Positions 39,628 to 48,022 of a DNA stretch of 64,000 nucleotides are shown piece after piece. The stretch is from Erythrobacter sp. EC-HK427 (GTDB lineage: Bacteria; Pseudomonadota; Alphaproteobacteria; Sphingomonadales; Sphingomonadaceae). The notes under the pieces are model-generated. The model worked only from the letters and a program-made list of their open reading frames with translations. It searched no databases and was not told the origin of the DNA. The stretch covers positions 128,292-192,291 of the forward strand of contig NZ_LR701479.1 of NCBI RefSeq assembly GCF_902498745.1, in the 5' to 3' direction. The position numbers were made by a program, and so were the translations under genes. The first letter of the stretch is position 1. Each line of letters starts with the position of its first letter.

Positions 39628-40911
39628 TTAGGCCGTCTCCGCAACCCAATCCTTGCGCAGTGACTTGCCAGCGAGCGCCATCAGCAGCGCGGCGACGCCA
39701 TACAGCACCAGCGAGTAAAGCATTGAATAGCGCAAGGCCTCGTCGCCATAGGTCGGAGTGAGGAAATCGGACAGCGCGCCCAGCGCGTAAATCCCGCCGC
39801 CAAGGCCGATCAGATTGTTGATGAGCAGGAACAGTGCCGACGCGGTCGAACGGGCGGCGGGCACCACCAGATGCTGGATCGCCGAGAGCACCGGGCCAAG
39901 CCAGATATAGGCAAGCGCTTGGGGCAGCAGGAACAGCACGAAAGCAAGTTTCCAGTCACTGCTCGTAATCCCGGCGGCGAATAGCGGCGCACCTAGGAAG
40001 AAGGCCACGGCGGGCACCCAAGCGTAGAACGCTCGATCGCGTCCGCCCAGCCGGTCGGCCAGCAATCCGCCCGCCAGCACGCCGATCACCCCGCCGATCA
40101 GCAGGATCGCGCCGAAGAATTGCGAGGCTTCGACCAGCTCGAAACCGAAGCTGCGCATCAGCAGGCTCGGCAGCCAGAAGGCGATACCGTAGCCGAGCAT
40201 GGACGACATCGCCGCGCCAAAGGACAGGAACCAGAACGAGCGTTTGCGCGCCAGAATGCCAGCGGTCTCCGCCAGCTTGGGCTGGACCGGAAGCGGTGCA
40301 GGATTGTCCACGGAGACAACCGGCTTGGCCTTGTCGCGCACCAGTATCTTGAACACCGGCACAATCAGCACGCCGAGCAGTCCAACCGTGAAGAAGGCCG
40401 TGCGCCAGTCCACCGTCGCCGCGATATAGCCGCCGAGCAGCACGCCAAGGCCCGATCCGATGGGGATGCCCAGCGAATAGACCGAGAGCGCGGTCGCCCG
40501 CTGCTCGCTGGGGAAATAGTCGCCGATCAGTGCGTAGGAGGGGGCCACCCCGCCCGCCTCGCCAATGCCGACACCCAGCCGTGCGAGGAAGATGTGCCAG
40601 AAATTCTGCGCAAGGCCGCACAATGCCGTGAACCCGCTCCACGCGAAGAGTGAGACCGCGATCACCCAGCTGCGGCTCGTCCGGTCAGCCAGCGCCGCCA
40701 AGGGCACCGCCATGGTCGAATAGAGGATGGCAAAGGCAATGCCGCCCAGCAGCCCCAATTCGCCATCGGTTAGGCCAAGATCGGCCTGCACCGGCGCGGC
40801 GAGGATCGAGAGGATCTGCCGGTCGATAAAGTTGAAGATATAGACCACCAGCAGCATCCCCAACACGACATTGCGGTTGGGATCGGGCTTGGCTGCAGTG
40901 GCCGTGGTCAT
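39628..40911 (-). CDS. MFS transporter (Spinster-like)
   Basis: A 427-aa major facilitator with about 12 transmembrane helices. The N-half has IDRQILSILAAPVQADLGLTD and the loop-2 motif PLAALADRTSRSWV; GIGEAGGVAPSYALIGDYF is the Spinster-like motif of the fourth and fifth helices. The ATG overlaps the stop of the hydrolase by 4 nt, so it is the last gene of TBDR-hydrolase-MFS. Substrate unknown; by context it could import what the receptor brings into the periplasm. Confidence 0.88.
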   Translation of the reverse strand: MTTATAAKPDPNRNVVLGMLLVVYIFNFIDRQILSILAAPVQADLGLTDGELGLLGGIAFAILYSTMAVPLAALADRTSRSWVIAVSLFAWSGFTALCGLAQNFWHIFLARLGVGIGEAGGVAPSYALIGDYFPSEQRATALSVYSLGIPIGSGLGVLLGGYIAATVDWRTAFFTVGLLGVLIVPVFKILVRDKAKPVVSVDNPAPLPVQPKLAETAGILARKRSFWFLSFGAAMSSMLGYGIAFWLPSLLMRSFGFELVEASQFFGAILLIGGVIGVLAGGLLADRLGGRDRAFYAWVPAVAFFLGAPLFAAGITSSDWKLAFVLFLLPQALAYIWLGPVLSAIQHLVVPAARSTASALFLLINNLIGLGGGIYALGALSDFLTPTYGDEALRYSMLYSLVLYGVAALLMALAGKSLRKDWVAETA

Positions 40912-41774
40912 TGCGCGTGGTCTTTCAGAAAAGCGGTGATCGCCGCCAGCGCGGCGGGCTCATCAAGCAAAGGCGCATGGCCTCTGCGGGGAACCTCCAC
41001 ACTGGCGAAGGGGCCAAGGTGTCGGGCTTGCATGGCAGCAAGCGTATCGCGGTCAAGCAAATCCGACAATTCGCCGCGAATGGCCAGCACAGGCGTTTGC
41101 CCCAGCATTTCCCACAAGGGCCACATATCGGGCTGCGGCTGGCTCTCGTCTTCGGAAAAACCCTGTGCGATGGCGGGATCATAGGCGAAGGCGATGCCGT
41201 CCACCGTCTCACGACAGGTGCGGTGCGCCCAGCCGAGCCAGTCCGCTTCGCCGAAATCGGGAAAGGCCGACTGGTTGATTGCCGCGCAAGCCTTCGCCGC
41301 CGCGTCCCAATCGGGAAACACCGTCCCGCCGCCGACATATCCCTTAATGCGATCCAGCCCCTCTTGCGAAAGCACCGGGCCGATATCGTTGAACACGATC
41401 AGCGGAAACGCGCCCGGCTGCATCGCGTTCATCACCATCGCTATGAGCCCGCCCATCGACGTGCCGATGATACCCGCGCGCTCGATGCCCAGCGATGCAA
41501 GCAGCGCGAACATATCGGCGGCGTAAACATCAGGGCGGTAATTGGCCGGATCGCGGTCATAATCCGACAGCCCACGGCCGCGCTGGTCGGGCACGATCAG
41601 CCGGTATTGGCCCGCCAAATGCGCTGCCAGCAGCGCGAAATCGGCACTGTTGCGCGTCAGCCCGTGCATCAGCAGCAGCGGCTGGCGATCATTTTGGCCA
41701 TCGCCCCGATAGTCGCGGGCGAACAGCTGCAGCTGCCCGCACGCGCTATCATAATGGTGCTCGCGATAATCCAT
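40908..41774 (-). CDS. Alpha/beta hydrolase
   Basis: A 288-aa serine hydrolase. The nucleophile elbow is GTSMGG (Ser about 113), the oxyanion region LLMHGLTRNSADF, DQRGRGLSDYDRDP, and the C-terminal His in RRGHAPLLDEP. No signal peptide, so cytosolic. The ATG at 41774 is spaced 6 nt from AGGAGG (top-strand complement at 41781-41786); nearby ATG 41777 and GTG 41780 are alternatives. It sits between a TonB receptor and an MFS transporter, suggesting ester or lactone turnover of an imported compound, which is inference. Confidence 0.88.
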   Translation of the reverse strand: MDYREHHYDSACGQLQLFARDYRGDGQNDRQPLLLMHGLTRNSADFALLAAHLAGQYRLIVPDQRGRGLSDYDRDPANYRPDVYAADMFALLASLGIERAGIIGTSMGGLIAMVMNAMQPGAFPLIVFNDIGPVLSQEGLDRIKGYVGGGTVFPDWDAAAKACAAINQSAFPDFGEADWLGWAHRTCRETVDGIAFAYDPAIAQGFSEDESQPQPDMWPLWEMLGQTPVLAIRGELSDLLDRDTLAAMQARHLGPFASVEVPRRGHAPLLDEPAALAAITAFLKDHAQ

Positions 41775-41804
41775 CATCACCCTCCTGAACCGGTGGGAAC
41801 CGGA

Positions 41805-44147
41805 TCAGAATTCGATGGTGGCCGTCACATATACCTGGCGCGGATTGCCGTAGAAGGCCGTCAGCGTGCCTTCGCGGCCCAGATTGCCCGTCGGCTGGCC
41901 GCCGGTCAGGATCGGCTCACCCGTGGTCGGGTTGACCGCGATGAAGGTGTAGCCCGAGGTACGGTATTCCTGATCGGTCAGGTTGCGCCCATACAGGCCG
42001 AGGCTCCAGCCGCTATCGTCGGTGTAGAGGATGCTGGCATCGAGCAGCGCATAGCCATCCTGATCGAGGAAGGGGCTGGGAACTTCGAACTGCGTCGTGG
42101 AGCTGCGGAAGGACAGCGTGCTGCCCAGATACAGCTCCCCATTGGCCAGCGGGGTCGCATAGCCCAGCGTCGCCGCGCCGCTCCATTCGGGCGTGTTCTG
42201 CACTTCGCGGAATTCGGAAACGTCGGTCGGCACGCCGCCGATATTGGTGATGAACTGGGTATATTCGGCATTGATCCAGCCGAGCGCGCCCTGGAAGCGC
42301 AGCTCGTCCCCGCTGCCCAGCAGATCGCGGGCGAGCACCGCGTTGGTTTCGAATTCGAGACCGTAGAACTCCGCTGCACCGGCATTCGACACGACACCGC
42401 AAAAGGTCTGGATGCCGCCGACATTGCAGGCGACCGAACCCGGAATCTGCACATCGGTGTAATCGGCATAGAAGGCGGCCACCGCGATATAGAGATCGCC
42501 GTCCAGCAGATCGCCCTTGTACCCCAACTCATAACTGTCGACGCTTTCCGGCGCGAAGCTGAGGAAGTCGGCGATCTCGTCATCGGTCGGTGCGCCGGGG
42601 GTTGCGGCAGGCGCGTTCACGCCGACACCGCGCGGATCGAAACCGCCGCCTTTGAAGCCTTGCGAGAAGCTGGCGTAGATATTGTGGTCAGGCGTCGGCT
42701 GGAAGCTCAATGAGACGCGCGGGGTGAACTTGTTGAATTCCTCCGAGCCTTCGAAATTGGTGCTCGGCGCGCCGAACGCGATGCCCGCACCCCCGAAAAC
42801 CGGCGAACCGCCGCCGAGATAATTCTGCCGCAGAATGTCCGCCGTCCGCTCGTCCCACGTATAGCGGCCGCCGACCGAAAGGCTCAGCTGGTCGGTAATG
42901 TCGTAGCTGAAGTCGCCGAACACGGCGAAGGTCTGCGTATCGACATTGGCCTGCGTGAACGCGGTGAAACCGGCAAAGGTGGTGAACAGGCGCACGTCGA
43001 ACTGCGTGTCCGCGCGCGCGTCGAGGTAATAGGCACCCATCAAGCCGGTGAACGGCCCGCCATCGTCCCACAACAGCTGGACTTCCTGGCTCAACTGTTC
43101 GTTCGAATAGAAGGCGGGAACGTCCAGATCGACGGCAGGCAGCGCGTCGAAATCAATCGGGCTCGCGCTTTCATCCGCACGATAGGCGCTGATCGAACGA
43201 AGCGTCAGCGCATCGGACAGGTCAAAGCGGATATTGGCGGCAATGCCCCATGCTTCCACATCCTGCACGGGATCAACCAGCCCGCCGCGCGTATCGAACA
43301 CATTGTCCAGCACCGGCGCACCCGAAAGCGCGCCCGGGATCAGCCGGTGGCCGCCGCGCGCATTGCTGCGGTCATGCGTGTAGTCGCCCGAAATGCGCAC
43401 GAAGACCGGTTCCCCGCCCCCGCCGATTTCCAGCGTGCCGCGTGCCGCCCAGATATCCTTGTTGTAATTGTCTTCGCCCGTGGTGAGATTTTCGCCGAAG
43501 CCCCCGCGCGAAAGCCGGGCAACTGAAGCGCCGATGCGCACCGGATCGGCCAGCGGGGCCGAAACCGACACGACACCCTCGGCACGGTCAAACGAGCCAT
43601 AGGTCGCGCGGGCGCTGAGAGTGAATTCGTCGGGCAGTTCGCGGGTGACATATTTCACCGCGCCGCCAATCGTATTGCGGCCATACAGCGTGCCCTGCGG
43701 GCCGCGCAGCACTTCGATCCGCTCGATATCGTAAATGTCGAGAACGGCAGCCTGCGGGCGGTTGAGATACACGTCGTCGAGATAGATGCCGACGCCCTGC
43801 TCGAAGCCGGAGACCGGATCCTGCTGGCCGATGCCGCGGATAAAGGCCGAGAGGGTGGAGTTGGTACCACGCGATTCCTCCAGCGTGGTGTTCGGCGTGA
43901 TCTGCGCGATATCAGTGATGTCGGACGAACCGCGACGCGCCAGCTCCTCGGCTCCGAAGGCGGTGACGGCAATCGGCACATCGACCAGATTCTCGTCACG
44001 ACGGCGCGCGGTAACGACGATGCGGCCTCCGCTGACCGTATCCTCCGCTTCGGGATCGCCCTCTGCAACCTGCGCATAAGCGGGCGTGGCAAAGGCAGTG
44101 AGCACAAGTGCGGCGGCAGTGGACTGCCAAAGAGCGGCTTTCGACAT
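41805..44147 (-). CDS. TonB-dependent receptor
   Basis: Outer-membrane gated beta-barrel of 780 aa. Signal peptide residues 1-25 (ending AYAQ), TonB-box region GGRIVVTARR, plug domain with VPIAVTAFGAEELARRG and IERIEVLRGPQGTLYGRNTI, then a barrel ending in YVTATIEF with the C-terminal aromatic. It belongs to the large sphingomonad group not restricted to siderophores. The gene is divergent from a TetR regulator across 109 nt containing a palindrome, so repression by that regulator is likely. Ligand unknown. Confidence 0.93.
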   Translation of the reverse strand: MSKAALWQSTAAALVLTAFATPAYAQVAEGDPEAEDTVSGGRIVVTARRRDENLVDVPIAVTAFGAEELARRGSSDITDIAQITPNTTLEESRGTNSTLSAFIRGIGQQDPVSGFEQGVGIYLDDVYLNRPQAAVLDIYDIERIEVLRGPQGTLYGRNTIGGAVKYVTRELPDEFTLSARATYGSFDRAEGVVSVSAPLADPVRIGASVARLSRGGFGENLTTGEDNYNKDIWAARGTLEIGGGGEPVFVRISGDYTHDRSNARGGHRLIPGALSGAPVLDNVFDTRGGLVDPVQDVEAWGIAANIRFDLSDALTLRSISAYRADESASPIDFDALPAVDLDVPAFYSNEQLSQEVQLLWDDGGPFTGLMGAYYLDARADTQFDVRLFTTFAGFTAFTQANVDTQTFAVFGDFSYDITDQLSLSVGGRYTWDERTADILRQNYLGGGSPVFGGAGIAFGAPSTNFEGSEEFNKFTPRVSLSFQPTPDHNIYASFSQGFKGGGFDPRGVGVNAPAATPGAPTDDEIADFLSFAPESVDSYELGYKGDLLDGDLYIAVAAFYADYTDVQIPGSVACNVGGIQTFCGVVSNAGAAEFYGLEFETNAVLARDLLGSGDELRFQGALGWINAEYTQFITNIGGVPTDVSEFREVQNTPEWSGAATLGYATPLANGELYLGSTLSFRSSTTQFEVPSPFLDQDGYALLDASILYTDDSGWSLGLYGRNLTDQEYRTSGYTFIAVNPTTGEPILTGGQPTGNLGREGTLTAFYGNPRQVYVTATIEF

Positions 44148-44189
44148 CGATACTCTCCCAAGGTGATTTTTTTCTATCTCGCGTCGATA

Positions 44190-44216
44190 TTGAAAGTTGA
44201 ACCACCTTTCAACTTT
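44190..44216. promoter_or_regulatory. Nested palindromic operator between TonB receptor and TetR genes
   Basis: Perfect inverted repeat AAAGTTGAA-(6 nt)-TTCAACTTT (44193-44216) overlaps a second one, TTGAAAG-(9 nt)-CTTTCAA (44190-44212). Their position in the divergent gap, 43 nt before the receptor gene and 41 nt before the regulator gene, is where a TetR dimer would be expected to bind. Confidence 0.68.
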
Positions 44217-44256
44217 TTTCTTTGCACACTGCCCCCATTGCCGTTAGCGGTGTTGT

Positions 44257-44883
44257 ATGCCTGCATCGCCTGCCGTCTCGGAACCCGATCACAAACCCCC
44301 GCGCACAGCGCGCGGGCGCGAGACCTTGCGCAAGCTGCTGGATGCGGCGGCGAAAGAGTTTGGCGAGAAGGGCTTTCACGAAGCCTCGATCAGCAGCATC
44401 ACTCGCCGGGCGGGCACGGCGCTGGGCAGTTTCTATACCTATTTCGACAGCAAGGATGCGCTGTTCCGTGCGCTGGTGAAGGACATGAGCGGGCAAGTCG
44501 CGGCGCGCGCACGCGAGGCGATTGCACCGGAGCAAAGCGCCTTCGCGATCGAACAAGCGGCTCTGCGCGCCTTCCTGCAATTCGCGCATGAGAAGAAGGA
44601 AATCTACCGCATTATCGACGAATCCGAATTCGTCGATCCGGCGGGGTATCGCCAGCACTACGAAGCCACCGCCGCGCGCATTCTCGAAAGGCTCAAGGCG
44701 GGCGAAGCGGCGGGAGAGTTCCGCGACGGGCTGGAAGAAGCGCACGCCTGGGCGCTGATGGGGATGAACGTTTTTCTCGGCCTGCGCTACGCCGTGTGGT
44801 CGGACGGCGACGAGGCCGAGCGGGTGTCGGCACTGGCGAATGCGATGCTGCGGACGGGGATTGGTGCGCGGTCTGAGGACTAG
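44257..44883 (+). CDS. TetR/AcrR-family transcriptional regulator
   Basis: A 208-aa repressor-type regulator. The N-terminal HTH domain (about residues 15-62) reads LLDAAAKEFGEKGFHEASIS then RRAGTALGSFYTYFDSKDAL, the family signature. The C-terminal ligand domain is helical. It is divergent from the TonB receptor-hydrolase-MFS series and probably controls it and itself through the palindrome at 44190-44216. There is no clear Shine-Dalgarno. Confidence 0.9.
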   Translation: MPASPAVSEPDHKPPRTARGRETLRKLLDAAAKEFGEKGFHEASISSITRRAGTALGSFYTYFDSKDALFRALVKDMSGQVAARAREAIAPEQSAFAIEQAALRAFLQFAHEKKEIYRIIDESEFVDPAGYRQHYEATAARILERLKAGEAAGEFRDGLEEAHAWALMGMNVFLGLRYAVWSDGDEAERVSALANAMLRTGIGARSED

Positions 44884-44892
44884 CGCAAAATA

Positions 44893-44930
44893 CTCCCGTC
44901 CCCGTGGGGAGGGGCTGGGGGTGGGGGTAC
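44893..44930. repeat. Dispersed CTCCC/GGGGAGG repeat
   Basis: CTCCCGTCCCCGTGGGGAGG followed by a G-rich GGGCTGGGGGTGGGG tract. It resembles the reverse complement of the element at 37723-37757 and sits right after the TetR stop, where it may also aid termination. Confidence 0.5.
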
Positions 44931-44955
44931 GGCATCCGCACTGGCGCGCGCCACT

Positions 44956-44991
44956 CTGGATTGCCGCGTTGCTTCGCTCCTCGCAATGACG
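44956..44991. repeat. Dispersed palindromic repeat (GGATTGCCGCG...CGCAATGACG type)
   Basis: Begins CTGGATTGCCGCG and ends CGCTCCTCGCAATGACG. Short elements of this look recur between genes in many alphaproteobacteria (recalled). It lies in the 183-nt gap between the TetR gene and the S9 peptidase gene. Confidence 0.6.
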
Positions 44992-45066
44992 GTTCACCCA
45001 TCCACTGTGTTGTGAAAGGCGGCGTCACTCCCTACCTCTCCCGCTCGGGACCAATTGGGAGCATTC

Positions 45067-47019
45067 ATGACCACCACCGCCGCAAACCGCATCGCCGCAA
45101 CCCCGCTCATTTCGCGTGACGCGCTATTCGGCAATCCGTCCCGCGCGGCCGGGCGGATCAGTCCCGATGGCAAGTGGGTCAGCTGGATGGCGCCGTGGGA
45201 AGGCGTGATGAACATCTTCATGGCCCCCTTTGACGATCCCGAAAACCCACGCCGGATGACCAGCGTGACAGATCGCCCCATCCCCACCTATCTCTGGGCG
45301 CCCGACAGCCAAAGCCTGCTGTATATCCGCGACAAGGACGGGGACGAGAATTTCCTGCTCTATCAGGTCGATCTGGAAGGCAAGGCGGAAAAATGCCTGA
45401 CCCCCTTCGCCAACACCCGCGTCCAGCTGGTGGGCGGGTCGGACACGATCAGGGACAAGATACTGGTCGGCGTGAACAACCGCGATCCGCGCTTCCACGA
45501 TGTGCATCTGCTCGATCTCACAACCGGCGCCCTGGAACTGGTATTCGAGAACAATGCCTGGGCAGCCCTCTCCGCCGATGACAGTCTGACGCTGCGCTGG
45601 GCCATGCGGCAGAACGCATCGGGCGGCACCGATATGCACGAGATCGTCGACGGCGTCGTGGCTGCGACCCCGCGCGAAAGCACCGGCCTTGATGATGCGC
45701 TCACCACCGGCATGGCGGGCTACACGACCGATGGCAGCACGCTATACTGGCTCGACAGCCGCGGGCGTGACACCGCCGCACTTTATGCCGAGGACACCAA
45801 GACTGGCGAGCGCACTCTCATCGCCGAGCACGCCAAGGCCGATATCGGCGGCACCATGCGCGATACGCGAACGGGCGAGGTGCAGGCCTATAGCGTCACC
45901 TATCTGCGCACCGAGCATCACGCGATTCACGAAGGCATCGGCGCTTCGCTCGCCTGGCTGCGCGAGCGGCTGCAAGGCGATTTCGGCGTCCAATCGCGCA
46001 CCGATGACGATCTGCGCTGGCTGGTATGGAACGACCCGCTGACCGGCCCCATCGCCTGCTATCTGTACGACCGCGAGGCGGAATCGCTGACGCTGTTCTT
46101 CGTCACCAAGCCGGAGCTGGAAGGCGCGCCGCTCCAGCCGATGCATCCGCGCGAAATCACCGCGCGCGACGGGCTGACCCTGCCCAGCTATCTCACGCTG
46201 CCTCCGCAGGTTGATCCCGATGCAGACGGTGTGCCCGATGCGCCCGTCCCGATGGTGCTGCTGGTGCATGGCGGGCCGTGGGCGCGCGACGCTTACGGCT
46301 TCAACCGCACCCACCAATGGCTCGCCAATCGCGGCTATGCGGTGCTGAGCGTCAACTTCCGCGGCTCGACCGGCTTCGGCAAGAGCTTCATCAGCGCCGG
46401 CAACAAGCAATGGTCGGGCAAGATGCATGACGATCTGATCGACGCGGTCGAATGGGCGATTGCCGAGGGCATTGCGATGCGCGACAAGGTGGCGATCATG
46501 GGCGGCTCTTATGGCGGATATGCCACGCTGGTCGGGCTGACCTTCACGCCCGATTTGTTCGCCTGCGGGGTGGACATTGTCGGCCCGTCAAACCTTGAAA
46601 CGCTGCTGGAAACGATCCCGCCCTATTGGGAGCCGCTGGTGAAGCAATTCCACGAGCGGATGGGCGATCCGACGACGGCGGAAGGAAAGCAGTTCCTGAA
46701 GGACATTTCCCCGCTCTACCGCGCCAAGGATATCGTGAAGCCGCTGCTGATCGGCCAGGGCGCAAACGATCCGCGCGTGAAGCAGGCGGAAAGCGACCAG
46801 ATTGTCGAGGCGATGCAGCGCGACGGGGTGCCCGTCACCTACGTCCTCTTCCCCGATGAAGGCCATGGCTTCGCCCGCCCCGAAAACAACATCGCTTTCA
46901 ACGCGATCGCCGAAAACTTCCTCGCCGAAGTGCTAGGCGGACGGGCCGAACGGGTGGGCGATGTGCTGGCCGCCTCCACCGCAGATATCCTCGCGGGCAA
47001 GGAGTATGTGGGGCTGTAG
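45067..47019 (+). CDS. S9-family prolyl oligopeptidase
   Basis: A 650-aa serine peptidase of the S9C/acyl-aminoacyl group. An N-terminal beta-propeller (about residues 20-370, with SPDGKWVSWMAPWEGVMNIF) precedes an alpha/beta-hydrolase domain with VHGGPWARDAYGFN, the nucleophile in GGSYGGYATL, Asp in GANDPRVKQAES and His in EGHGFARPEN. No signal peptide is seen, so cytosolic. The ATG at 45067 has GGAG six bases upstream; an in-frame TTG at 45055 is less likely. No operon partner is firm. Confidence 0.93.
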   Translation: MTTTAANRIAATPLISRDALFGNPSRAAGRISPDGKWVSWMAPWEGVMNIFMAPFDDPENPRRMTSVTDRPIPTYLWAPDSQSLLYIRDKDGDENFLLYQVDLEGKAEKCLTPFANTRVQLVGGSDTIRDKILVGVNNRDPRFHDVHLLDLTTGALELVFENNAWAALSADDSLTLRWAMRQNASGGTDMHEIVDGVVAATPRESTGLDDALTTGMAGYTTDGSTLYWLDSRGRDTAALYAEDTKTGERTLIAEHAKADIGGTMRDTRTGEVQAYSVTYLRTEHHAIHEGIGASLAWLRERLQGDFGVQSRTDDDLRWLVWNDPLTGPIACYLYDREAESLTLFFVTKPELEGAPLQPMHPREITARDGLTLPSYLTLPPQVDPDADGVPDAPVPMVLLVHGGPWARDAYGFNRTHQWLANRGYAVLSVNFRGSTGFGKSFISAGNKQWSGKMHDDLIDAVEWAIAEGIAMRDKVAIMGGSYGGYATLVGLTFTPDLFACGVDIVGPSNLETLLETIPPYWEPLVKQFHERMGDPTTAEGKQFLKDISPLYRAKDIVKPLLIGQGANDPRVKQAESDQIVEAMQRDGVPVTYVLFPDEGHGFARPENNIAFNAIAENFLAEVLGGRAERVGDVLAASTADILAGKEYVGL

Positions 47020-47043
47020 CACCCCGGATAGCCGAAGTTTTAA

Positions 47044-47071
47044 TTGACAGTAATGTCAGCAACGCTATCCA
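47044..47071 (+). promoter_or_regulatory. Sigma-70-like promoter giving a possibly leaderless mRNA
   Basis: A perfect TTGACA (47044-47049) is 16 bp from TATCCA (47066-47071), and the ATG of the SDR gene is only 7 nt after that, with no Shine-Dalgarno. An inverted repeat TGACA-GTAA-TGTCA (47045-47058) overlaps the -35 box and could be an operator. Confidence 0.45.
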
Positions 47072-47078
47072 TCTCCCC

Positions 47079-47894
47079 ATGAAAGACTACAAGAGCATCC
47101 TCATCACCGGCGGCGGTTCGGGTATTGGCCGTGCTGTGGCGCAGCGTTTTTCGCGCGGGGGCTGGTTTGTCGGGCTGGCCGATATCAACGAGGCGGGCAT
47201 GGCCGAAACCGGCGCGCTGCTGCCCGAAGGCACGTGGTCGGCGCACGTGCTCGACGTGCGCGATCCGGCGCAATGGGACAGCGCGCTCAAGGACTTTCAC
47301 GCAGCCTGCGGCGGGCGGATTGATGCGCTCGCGAACAATGCCGGAGTCCCGCTGGGCGGCGATCTGGCAGATCTCACTATCGAAGAAATCGACCGTACGC
47401 TGGCGATCAATCTCAATGGCGTGATCTACGGCGCACGCGCCGCCTATCCTTATCTCAAAGCAGCCGCGCCCGGCTCCTGCCTCGTCAATACGTGCAGCGC
47501 GGCGGGGCTTTACGGGCAGGCGGGCATGACCGTGTATTGCGCGAGCAAGTTCGGCGTGCGCGCGATTACCGAAAGCCTCGATGTCGAATGGGCGGCGGAC
47601 GGCATTCGCGTCACCGATGTGATGCCCAGCTTCATCGACACGCCTTTGCTCGCGCAATCGAGCCACCATGGTGACAACACCCAGATCCGCGACCGCGTTG
47701 CTGCTGCGGGTCTGGAATTTACGCCGGTCGAGGAGGTTGCGGAAACTTTCTGGCGCGCGGTGCATGGCGACAAGCTGCACAATACCGTGGGCAAAACCGC
47801 GAAGAAGATCGAAACTGCCGCGCGCTGGCTCCCCTCCTACATCCGCAGCAAATCGCGCGATCTGGCCGAGCGCGGGTTGAAACCGATGGGTTGA
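47079..47894 (+). CDS. SDR family oxidoreductase (first of two paralogs)
   Basis: A 271-aa classical short-chain dehydrogenase. TGGGSGIGRAVAQRF (NAD(P) loop, residues 9-23), NNAGVPLGGDLADL, catalytic Ser region NTCSAAGLYG, and YCASKFGV (Y-x3-K) are present. The C-terminus is extended with a basic helix (KKIETAARWLPSYIRSKSRD), also found in the next gene. Substrate unknown. The start has no Shine-Dalgarno; see the promoter at 47044-47071. Confidence 0.92.
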   Translation: MKDYKSILITGGGSGIGRAVAQRFSRGGWFVGLADINEAGMAETGALLPEGTWSAHVLDVRDPAQWDSALKDFHAACGGRIDALANNAGVPLGGDLADLTIEEIDRTLAINLNGVIYGARAAYPYLKAAAPGSCLVNTCSAAGLYGQAGMTVYCASKFGVRAITESLDVEWAADGIRVTDVMPSFIDTPLLAQSSHHGDNTQIRDRVAAAGLEFTPVEEVAETFWRAVHGDKLHNTVGKTAKKIETAARWLPSYIRSKSRDLAERGLKPMG

Positions 47895-47910
47895 CCTGCA
47901 AATTCCGACT

Positions 47911-47991
47911 GCCCTGAGCTTGTCGAAGGGCTACATTTGCTCTTCAAGCGCGAAGAGAACAGAAAAAGCAGTCCTTCGACAGGCTCAGGAC
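47911..47991. repeat. Palindromic repeat between the two SDR genes
   Basis: An 81-bp element with 22-nt imperfect arms: left GCCCTGAGCTTGTCGAAGGG, right CCTTCGACAGGCTCAGGAC. 'CCTGAGC(C/T)TGTCGAAGG' arms are a widely dispersed repeat in sphingomonads (recalled). It fills most of the 128-nt gap. Confidence 0.8.
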
Positions 47992-48022
47992 GGTAGGCAA
48001 GAGGACGCTAAGGGAGGGCCAG

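Noticed and set aside
41805-44147. Siderophore specificity of the TonB receptor
   Set aside because: No siderophore synthesis, ferric reductase or Fur-box-like sequence was seen nearby; the hydrolase/MFS context points elsewhere.
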